A DNA stretch of 64,000 nt, from contig CP084611.1 in assembly GCA_025917655.1 (NCBI GenBank), positions 124,001 to 188,000 on the forward strand, given 5' to 3'. This document shows, one piece after another, positions 56,301-64,000 of this stretch; positions within the stretch are counted from its first letter, which is position 1; the number at the start of each line of letters is the position of its first letter. Under the pieces are notes generated by a model. It was not told the origin of the DNA and ran no database searches. It saw nothing but the letters and a program-made list of their open reading frames with translations. Source of the stretch: Chlorella sorokiniana. Lineage: Eukaryota; Chlorophyta; Trebouxiophyceae; Chlorellales; Chlorellaceae. A program made the position numbers and the translations under genes.

Positions 56301-57218
56301 GCGACGCCGCCCTCCGCGTTTGCGTCTGCGGCAGGCGGCGGGGCGGGGCCAGGGGGCGAGGTTGATGTGATGCAGCTGGCCAGCCAGCTGGTTTCTGATC
56401 CGGATCCCGTGAAGCAGATGCTGGCCAGCAGGCTGCTGCAGATGCAGCAGCAGCAGCAGGCGGCGGCGGCGCAGGCGGCGGCCGCCGCGCAGCAGCAGCA
56501 GCAGCAGCAGCGCCAGCTGCTGGCGCACCACGCTGCGCACCAACAGATGCTGGCCCATGTGCATGCCGCGGCCGTGGCAGCGGGGCAGCAGCAGCAGCAG
56601 CAGCAGCAGCAGGGTTCAGGCGGGAGCCCGGCAGCGGTCGGTTCCTGGGCCGCGGAGCGGCAGGAGGCGCCTTCCCCGCAGCTTTTGGAGCTGCACAGCG
56701 TGGCGCAGCACGCGCAGCAGCTGCAGACGGCCTGCCTGCAGCAGCGGCAGGCGGTGCGGGCGATGCTGGAGCAGCGGGGTGTCTCCCCCTCCAGTTTGGC
56801 CGCGGATCCCGAGGGCTTGGCCCAGCTCACCCGTCTGAAGCATCTGAAAGAAGCGCTGGCAGCCGCGCAGCGCGGCTGGCCGCCCTGCGCTCGGCGGCCA
56901 CCGCGGCGGCGCCGCCGCCCAGCGGGCTGGCGCCGGCCTTTGGCGGCGTGCCGCCGCTGGGGCCGCCGCCGCCGCTGCCGCCTCTGCAGAAGGAGACCAG
57001 CATTGGGGCTCTCTATTCGCAGTGGCAGGCGGAGGAGAGCCTGGGCTTGGATCAAGTGCACCGGGTTCGGTGGGAGGGCGCGCCGCCGCCGCAGTGGGGC
57101 ATGGCTGCGGCGGCGGCGCGCGGCCTTCGTGCCGGTGCCGCAGCAGCACGCTGTGCTGGCACAGCGTGCCGCCTCCGCCCCGCTGACCTACGAACTGGAT
57201 TGGAACGCGATCCTGTGA
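53374..57218 (+). CDS. RWP-RK domain transcription factor with polyQ tail
   Basis: Plant/algal DNA-binding regulator. Members control nitrogen responses, gametogenesis and mating-type or egg identity. Exons: 53374-53419, 53548-54479, 54761-55091, 55393-55542, 55756-55846, 56159-57218. A basic leader (PFKKKRTKG) is followed at once by the RWP-RK domain: HEITKDEIEQYYHMPCEEAS, KQLGIGLTILKRICRRMGIE and KWPYRQLKR. The canonical RWP tryptophan-proline is present as KWPYR rather than RWPHR, with RQLK in place of RKIK. The remainder is disordered with islands that look conserved: ALKRIREEDIDPLLSLLDGS, SLAASLNRLAMRTLSLKRQC, DRSFNALLFGRESVTTSEPL, DDLLAEFLGQRP, VDVMQLASQLVSDPDPVKQM, two polyQ blocks, AQHAQQLQTACLQQRQAVRA and a C-terminal SAPLTYELDWNAIL. 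The N-terminal position of the domain is closer to RKD than to NIN-like proteins; no PB1 domain is seen. Several frame breaks at G/C runs. Confidence 0.87.
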
Positions 57219-57943
57219 GGTTGCGGCATGGGCCGAGCAGCTGTTGCATCTCCCGAATGCCGCTTCACGACATCTCTGCCCACACTGTTGATCCGTGGTC
57301 AGCTTTGCCCCGCCGTGCCTTGGCCCCGCTGCCGTGTGTGTTGCTTGCTCATTGACTTTACAAGGCCAGTTTGTGCAACCACCCTTCTTTGCAACCAACC
57401 CTTCCGCCCTGTTGGATGTTGGTGCCCCGCTTGATTGTCTTGCAGGCAGATCCATTGCCTTGCTGCATCTCCCAGCTAACCCGTCATCTTGCTTTTTTTT
57501 TCCAAGAGGCCGTCCCTCGCTGCAACCAAGCTTTGAATCTTCAGCTTCTGCTGGCAGCTGCTGTTGGTTGTCGGGCGGCCGAGGCTCGAGCTGCCACCGC
57601 TGCGCCCTTCCGTTCCTGGTCTCTATCGCCTGTACCTCTGGAGAAATGCATCCCGACCACCTTGCCACACCCACTCTGCCGGCCATCGTTGCCCCCCCCC
57701 CCGACTATCTTAAGCAACCCTTCACCACCACCACCCTTGACTACTTGACTTGCCATGCGTGTCGGCCATAGTATGCAGGCATTCTGGCTGGCGGCTGTAC
57801 CACCCAGGCCAGCCCCTTGATCTTCCTTCGTTGAATTTGTTGACTCGGAATCCTTCAGCCCTCCCCCACATGCCTTGCGTAACAAGCATGCCCCCTTTTG
57901 CCTGATTGGCGCTGATTCGGCGCCGCCCTTTTAATGATCCCTT
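57219..57943. other. Tail-to-tail intergenic region
   Basis: Between the RWP-RK gene and the minus-strand KAP gene. T-rich, less GC-rich than the flanking exons, consistent with two 3' UTRs. No domain-bearing frame. Confidence 0.55.
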
Positions 57944-60900
57944 TTACAAGGTCCGCCTCAAAAGGGAGCCTATGAGGTCAGCACAGCGCTCACCGGGTTC
58001 AGGCTGCGGCTGGTAGCGAAATGGCAAGTGGTCAACCGCAGCCGTGCGGCGTGTGCGGAGCTGGCGGGGTCGTATGGTCTCAAGCCGCGGCCAGCGGGCT
58101 GCCGCCCCAGAACGCTCCGATGCGCTGCTGGTCCCCCCAATTCGACCCCACTGGCGCTGTGCGGCCGCCTCGTTCTGTGCGGCGCCCTCTGCTGCCGCTG
58201 CTGCAGCCGCAGCATCCATCTGCGCCACCACCTGCAGCCACTCGCGGTTGTGTGCCTCAAACTTGAGGCGCCGCACGCTGGCGGCCCAGTCGGGGCTGGC
58301 TGCGGCCGCAGCGTCCAGCGCAGCGGCGGCCGCCCGCGCCAGCTGGCGGTGGCTGCTGCGCAGCAGCTCTGCCAGGCGAGCGGCCAGCTCTGGCCGGGCC
58401 AGCAGCGCGGCGCGGGGAGGGGGCTTGCGCCAGCAGGCGTGTCGCCGCAGAGGTCGCGACCAGCAGGGACTCATCCTGCTCCTCCTCCTTCCCACCGTCC
58501 AGCAGCAGGGCGTGCAGGGGGCAGCCTGCACGGGCGCACGGGAAAGGCACCTCCCACACCTCGGCAGCCATGCATCCATGCGGCCATGCAGATTGCGTCT
58601 GCAGCGTCTACACAGGTGCGTGCGTGCGCCGACTGCTGGCACAGCACTGCTCCGCTGCCATGCTGCAGCGCCACACTACACAAGCAGCACAAGCCACGGC
58701 ACCCCATCCCGGGCGATCGAACCACGCAAAGATCCTGGGTCCCAGCTGCGCTCACCAGGCCGGCTGCCACCAGCATCTCGGCACACGCGTCGTCAGCGCA
58801 CATCACCCCAACCGCAGACATGCAGTCCAGCAGCGAGGTGTGGGCCGCGGCGCCGTCGCTGCCGCCGCGTGCCGCCGCCGTCGCCAGCTGACCGGCCAGG
58901 GTGGCGAGGAAGGCGGGCAGCTGGGTGGAAGCCAGCAGGGACGCGTAAGCGAAGCCGGGGACGTGCAGCCGGGCGAGGCACGCCAGCACCGCGCGCAGCG
59001 CGGGCGGCGGCAGCTCCCAGCGCGTCAGCAGCGCGGCGAGCGCGGCAGCGCAGGTGCAAAGCGTGCGCGCAGCGGCTCCGACTCGTGCGCTGCCAGCTGG
59101 CGCAGCAGCGCCCACAGCGCAGCATCCTCCGCCCACGGCCCCGCGCCGCTGGCCCTGCCCCCGCCTCCACCCCCTGTGCCTTTCCCTCGGCCGCTGCCTC
59201 TGCTGAGAGTTGTGCCTCTTCGGCTCCCTCCCCGCCCTCGGCCGCTGCCTCTGGAGGGGCCTCTGCCGCTCGCCGCGCTTAGGGTTGCCTGCTGCTGCTT
59301 CTGGTCCGCCGACTGGTGCTACCGTAGCACTTCCACCCTCAGCACCCCTACCCTGGCTATCGGCGCCTGCCTCCAGAGGCGGCTCAGCGGGACCCACCGC
59401 CATCTCCACCAGCTGCTCCAGCCGCCCGCGCGGGCCATCTCTCTCGGCTACCCGGCAGCTGCCTGCCAGGCTGGCCATCAGCGCCGCCAGCTGGGGGCAG
59501 GAGGCCAGCAGCGGCGTGCGGGAGGACAGCAGCATGGCGTGCAGGCACGGGAGGGCGTCTGCGCGGCAGACGGGGGCGTTTTGGGCACTCGTCAGGCCTT
59601 CACACTGTGCCGGGTGGGAGCCCTGACGCCTTCCGTGTTGAGCCAGGAGCACAACCAAACGTTCTCATTCTGGCGGTGCCTCGCCACGCTCAAGGCCAAG
59701 CACATCCTGCCCTCATCCCCCCCTTCCCACACCCACACACCCACCTGAGCGCAGGAACATGGTGCGGTGCTTATCCAGCAGGGACAGGTTGTGCAGCAGG
59801 CCCAGGGCCAGCTGCAAGGGGCTGGGCTCGGCGCCAGCTCCCGCAGCTCCTCTCCCCCAGCCGCCGCCCCCACCGCTGCATGCTGACGCGCCGCCCGCGT
59901 CTGCGTCGCTGGCAGGCAGCGCCGGCAGCAGGGCGGCCACGCGGGCGATCGTCCCCGCCGCCGCTATCTGGCCCCGCATGCCCTCGTCGCACGACAGGCT
60001 GTGCAGCAGTTTGAGCAGGGGTGCCAGCAGGCGGCGGCCGTCCTCGCCATCGCCGCTGCCCACCGCCTCTACCTCGTCAGCGCCCGGCAGCAGGGCCGCG
60101 AGGGGCGCCGCCAAGCCCGCCTCCCGCAGCGCCGCCGCGTGCTCACAGGGGGAGGGAGAGGCGGTGCAGGAAGGAGACCGCCAGGAGCAGCAGAGGGGGC
60201 TGCCTCGCTCCAGCAGCGGGCACAGCAGGCCCAGCAGCCCCTGCGGGCGTTGCAAGCACACGCGGCTGCCCATCAGGGGAAGGAAACGATACTAGCCCCC
60301 TCCCATCCCCATCCCATCACAGCATCGCACACAGTGTAGATCAAAGAATGCAGCCGGGCCATCTGCGACGGCCAGCTCCACACTTGCTGGAACGCTACCA
60401 CTCAGGCGCCGCCTTAGTTTCCTTGTGGCATCCCCGCCCCGTCAGACTCGGTGCAAACCCCGGAAAGCAACCTAGAGCTTGAGGAGCATTTCCGCAGCAC
60501 CGCACCTTGTTCACCATCTTCTGCTGCACCGCTGGCACCTCCCCCAGGCTGAGCAGCAGCGCCAGCGCCAGCCGCAGCAGCGGCTCCTGCCGCGCCAGCG
60601 CCGCCGCCAGCCCCCGCTCCGCTGGCGCCAGCGGCTGCCGCCGAAGCAGGCGCGTCCCCAGGGTCGCCACCGCCGCGCCGGCCTGCTGCGCCCAGTGGGC
60701 TGTGCGGCGGCCCTCCAGCTCCAGTAGGTCCATGGTGAGAGCCCCCACCTGGTTCTGTCACAGGGGAAGTGGAAACCCGCCGATTGCGACATGCCCCCAA
60801 AACATGATCCCGGTGATGGCTTAGTTGCCATGGCAGCTGAAGAGGCGGCGAGCTTGTGCCAGGCGCTAGCCGCAATCACAATGCGAATCACAGCCACCCA

Positions 60901-62230
60901 CGGCAAAATCACTTCCACAGCAGCCTGTGGCTGGAAGCGGCTTTGCTGCCCGTTTTGCGGCGTGCAGCTGCGCAACCGCCGACAGGGCCAACACCTCCCC
61001 ACCCCAGTATGCTTAAAGGCTGCTCTAGTAAGATTTCACCTGGGCCAGAAGCGGGTGGGCCGCCGCCACCCGCGACAGCGCCAGGAAGGTCGACAGCAGG
61101 GCGGCAGCCAGGTCGGCGCCCCGCCGCGCCTCCTCTCGCAGCAGGCGCGCCAGGGCCGGCAGCAGGGTGGGGTGCGCCAGCAGCGGCAGCAGGCAGGCGG
61201 GGTCCGCAGCGAGCTGCGCCACGGCGGCCGCCGCGGCGGTCTTGGGGGCAGGCTCTCCTCGTACAGAGCTTCCTGCGCAGCATTGGATGGTGGGGTTTCG
61301 GCTGTGCAGCAGCCCATTGTCTCATCACGGTCCAGCTGGCTGCCGTCGGCGCAACAAACGGCAATCGCCCGCGGTGGAGCAGCAGCGGCGGCACATGAGT
61401 AACACTGCTGGTGAAGCAAGGTTGGAACAGCTCGCAAAAAGAAGTCCGAACAGCAAGCCTGAATGTTGCTGGGCGGCAGGCGCCTACCAGGTAATCCTCC
61501 AGGAGGTCCAGGCTGGCTGTGGCGGCTGCCGCCCTGAGCGCTGCTGCCGCTGCCGCCAGCGCGCGCTGCTGCTCCTCGCGCAGCAGCTGGCGGTCCTGCT
61601 CAGTGACTTGTCGCGATAGGGCCGCGTGTTGCGGCGCTGCGGCGTCGCCATCTGGCGACACCCGGGCACTAGGCCCCAGGTCGAGCTGCTGGGGCTGTCG
61701 CTCAGGCTCCAGCTGGTGCTGCCGCCGCGCCCGCTCGAGCAGCTCGTGCACCTCTGCCAGGCGTGACGCATGCAGGAGCTTGCTTCCCTCTACGATGTGT
61801 TGTGCTGCCGCTGCAAGATCGGCGTCCTCAAGGAGGCCGAGCTTTATCCTGCAGCGACAGAGAAGAGGAAATCAGGGTTCAAGCACAAAGCAAGCGGGCA
61901 TGCCGCCGCGCCGGTCGCTGCACCCACCGCTTTACGCCTTGTTTGGTGGACTGCAGGAGCTCTTGGCCATTTGGGAGGACCGCTATCTCTTGGCTCTGCG
62001 GAATGGGCGTTCAAAGAGAACGGGTCGAGGTTGCAGTTCCCGCAAGCTGCGGGAATGGGAGCCTTGCCGCCTACCTCGTAATGGACCTCCAACGCCCTGC
62101 CATCAGCAGCAAGTTCGATTTCCCCGGGCCGCACCTGTGCAGCCAGAGAAACAGAGCGCTGTTGGCAGCCGCAACAGAGGAGGAGTAGCGCCACTCAGCA
62201 ATTGCGCACCTTCTTATGAATGGAGGACAT
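57944..62230 (-). CDS. Kinesin-associated protein KAP (kinesin-II accessory subunit, FLA3/KIFAP3 homologue)
   Basis: Armadillo-repeat subunit that links heterotrimeric kinesin-II to cargo; in Chlamydomonas it drives anterograde intraflagellar transport. Exons: 62230-62210 (MSSIHKK), 62134-62075, 61995-61928, 61848-61488, 61272-61040, 60754-60506, 60240-59745, 59558-58756, 58525-57944. Family-diagnostic pieces in order: GEIELAADGRALEVHYE, HIVEGSKLLHASRLAEVHEL, the coiled SRQVTEQDRQLLREEQQRAL, LYEESLPP, then ARM-like VAQLAADPACLLPLLAHPTL, VGALTMDLLELEGRRTAHWA, LARQEPLLRLALALLLSLGE, ALGLLHNLSLLDKHRTMFLR, LLDCMSAVGVMCADDACAEM, CPLHALLLDG and the C-terminal PDWAASVRRLKFEAHNREWL. Splice phases join cleanly at the first four junctions. 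The stop at 57944 overlaps a TGTAA and may not be the true end. Frame breaks at G/C runs in 59558-58756 and 58525-57944. The first coding exon is only 21 nt. Confidence 0.88.
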
Positions 62231-62454
62231 TTCACAATTGACAATGCCCGCCTGCGGCGCGGCCGGGCGCTCCCAGCCTGGAGGCACCTTTCAAGAGTGT
62301 TGACCCGCCTTGGTAAGGCGCTCAATTGCAGAATGAATTTCGAACACGATGGGAAATCAATGTAGAGTAGAAGCGAATACAGCCGGCAGCGGCTGGCTCA
62401 GGGTCCAGAACTCTTTGTGAGCCTGCCAGCGCCGCTAGCGGCCGCTGGCAGCTG

Positions 62455-64000
62455 CTACTTGCGCCGCGCTCGCTTGCCCGCCTGCGAGGGCTCCACCACT
62501 TTCAGCACCTCGGCACGCAGGCCTGCATCGTTGAGCGCATGCATCCAGGCCGTCTGCTGGCTGGACAGGCGGTCGCGTGGGCCCTTCACCTCCGCCAGCT
62601 TGGCATCCCGCTTGGCGGGCGCCAGAGCAGCAGGTCGGGCATGCCGCCTGCGGGAGTCGCAGGGGGCCAGCGAGGCAGGTATGGCACATGAGCATGCTGC
62701 CAGTTTTGACCAAATAATCTGGCAAGCGGGATGACAAAACGGCAGCTGGGTGCTGACACAAACAACAGCCGCAGGCGCCCCTTCCGCCGCCACCTCACCC
62801 GACCAACCAGCGTGGTCGGTCGCCAGCAGGCGCATCACGGCGGCCAGGCCGCGCCCCCACACACTCCGCCACCTGCTGCAGCTCCTCCAGAGTGTGCCGG
62901 TCCCAGCTGACGCCGCGGCACATCACACCGCGGTGCTGCTCCCAGGCCAGCCGCAGCAGGCGGGGGCCTCGCCGGGCGGCGATGCGCTGCAGGCAGCCCT
63001 CCACCGCTTCCTACACCGGCGGCAGGCTTGAAACCTACGTGAAGCAAAATGCTACAAGTGCAGAGCACGCCTGCGTGCAAGCAAAGCTAGCATTGCTGCC
63101 GGCCCAGCACAGCTGTGGGGCGGTGCATTTCACCGACTGGAGACGGCTGCCTGGGCGCTGCCTGACCGGGGGCTCCTCCCCAGCGCAGCTGGCAGCACAT
63201 GGCGGCAGGGGCGCAGCGCCCATCAGGGGATCACCTTGCGAGTGGGGTAGAAGGAGGGGGAGTTGAGGTCCAGCGGCGCGGTCTGCGCGGGGACAACACA
63301 GCCACAGCTAAAGCGCGAGCTGGAGGCACCTGGCCCGCTGGTCCGGACTGAGTGCATGCATGGGCACGCCTCGCTTGATGCGACTGCCCGCTGCGCGTCT
63401 TGCAGCCGTCGGCGGTCCGTGCGCGGCGCAGAAGCGCGGCATGCATGCCACCACAACCGCTGTGTGCCAAGCTCAAGGGAACACCACATCAGACCCCTTC
63501 GCCGCCCCAACCCCAGTTCACTGCTCAACGCCCCCACCCACCCACTTCTGGCCCTTCCACCCCTCAAGCAACCAAACAGCCTACCAGCCCACCCGGCTGC
63601 CAGCCACCCAGGCAACCCACCTGGAAGGGGGTGCGGAACACGTCGGGCACCGGCATGAAGAGCGCATCCCACAGCAGCAGGCCAAACAGGGTGGCCCACA
63701 CGCCGCCCTCGCTGCAAGCGGGAGAGGGTCAGGTGAGCAGGGGTGGAAGGTGCGTGCGTGGTGATATTGTGGAGGTGTGGGTAGCGTGTGGGTGTGCGCG
63801 CGTGTGTGTGTGTGTGTGTGGCCCCCATACCCTTCCCCTGCCCACCCAAACGCCAGCAAGGTAACAGCCGCGGACCACCATAGGCAACGACACACACGCC
63901 AAACCCGCCTGCCCACCTGTGCACCCGCGCCACCCGCCGCCCTCCTGGCTGGCGTAGTACTGCAGGGCCAGCGCCTCCACCCCCACCTGCTCGTCGTCCA
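62455..64000 (-). CDS. FAN1: FAN1-type structure-specific nuclease, VRR-NUC domain (partial, C-terminal part)
   Basis: DNA repair nuclease that cuts branched DNA at interstrand crosslinks. Exons within the window: 64000-63917, 63711-63621, 63282-63235, 63010-62799, 62647-62455; the N-terminal part lies beyond the right edge. FAN1-specific blocks in order: VEALALQYYASQEG, EGGVWATLFGLLLWDALFMP with VPDVFRTPFQ, TAPLDLNSPSFYPTRK, EGCLQRIAARRG, HRGVMCRGVSWDRHTLEELQ and MRLLATDHAGWSG. The VRR-NUC PD-(D/E)XK core is GMPDLLLWRPP then AKLAEVKGPRDRLSSQQTAW, followed by ALNDAGLRAEVLKVVEP. It ends in a basic tail (AGKRARRK). The intron before 63010 uses a TAG acceptor instead of CAG. One frame break lies between GMPDLLLW and EVKG. 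It sits 224 bases upstream of KAP in the same direction. Any N-terminal UBZ or SAP domain cannot be seen here. Confidence 0.9.
63795..63822. repeat. GT dinucleotide microsatellite in FAN1 intron
   Basis: A run of GT units with one GC interruption, in the intron between the exons at 63917 and 63711. Confidence 0.8.

Noticed and set aside
57944-64000. Pseudogene status for KAP and FAN1 because of broken frames
   Set aside because: Breaks are single-base at G/C runs, as in essential genes nearby (PSMD9, SR factor), while domains, splice sites and phases are intact.

Overview
The window is nuclear DNA of a GC-rich green alga. The evidence is dense short exons with GT-AG (and some GC-AG) introns ending in pyrimidine tracts and CAG, very high GC with Ala/Gly/Gln-rich coding stretches, TGTAA motifs (the chlorophyte polyadenylation signal) downstream of several stop codons, and proteins whose closest recognisable families are plant or algal (RWP-RK factor, plant-type MBD/PHD reader, CAF16-like ABCI protein, polypyrimidine tract-binding protein). 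A Chlorella-like trebouxiophyte is my best guess, but that is inference. There are no bacterial operons, tRNAs, rRNAs, CRISPR arrays or intact transposons that I can see.

Layout, left to right (exon positions come from splice-site reading and conserved domains): 1-9904 (-) a large chromatin reader with two MBD-like modules, a half CXXC zinc finger and an extended PHD finger, running off the left edge; 10714-13389 (-) equilibrative nucleoside transporter; 13803-15701 (+) SR splicing factor; 15983-19648 (+) Tas-type aldo/keto reductase; 19967-21699 (-) protein with NUMOD3-like motifs; 22096-23822 (-) SRPBCC/START-like lipid-binding protein; 24321-29009 (+) PTB-type RNA-binding protein; about 30265-32895 (+) unrecognised Gln/Met-rich nuclear protein; 33820-36128 (-) unrecognised multipass membrane protein; 37645-38570 (+) proteasome assembly chaperone PSMD9/Nas2; 39230-44569 (+) PP2C phosphatase with an N-terminal RS domain; 45001-47212 (+) trypsin-like protease; 47779-49422 (-) type I membrane protein; 49910-52353 (+) CAF16-like ABC ATPase; 53374-57218 (+) RWP-RK transcription factor; 57944-62230 (-) kinesin-associated protein KAP (kinesin-II, intraflagellar transport); 62455-64000 (-) FAN1-type VRR-NUC nuclease, cut by the right edge.

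The genes do not form one pathway. Three divergent pairs share gaps of about 400-500 bp that probably act as two-way promoters, and several pairs are tail-to-tail. RNA processing is well represented (SR factor, PTB, RS-domain phosphatase).

A technical point governs how to read this sequence. In almost every gene the conserved reading frame breaks at short G or C runs that look one base too short. I treat these as probable assembly errors, so I give CDS spans and exons rather than single open frames and do not call these genes pseudogenes. The observations most worth following are the KAP gene in what may be an alga with no known flagellate stage, the RS-PP2C fusion, the MBD-CXXC-PHD combination, and a tandemly copied 3' splice site in the PP2C gene.
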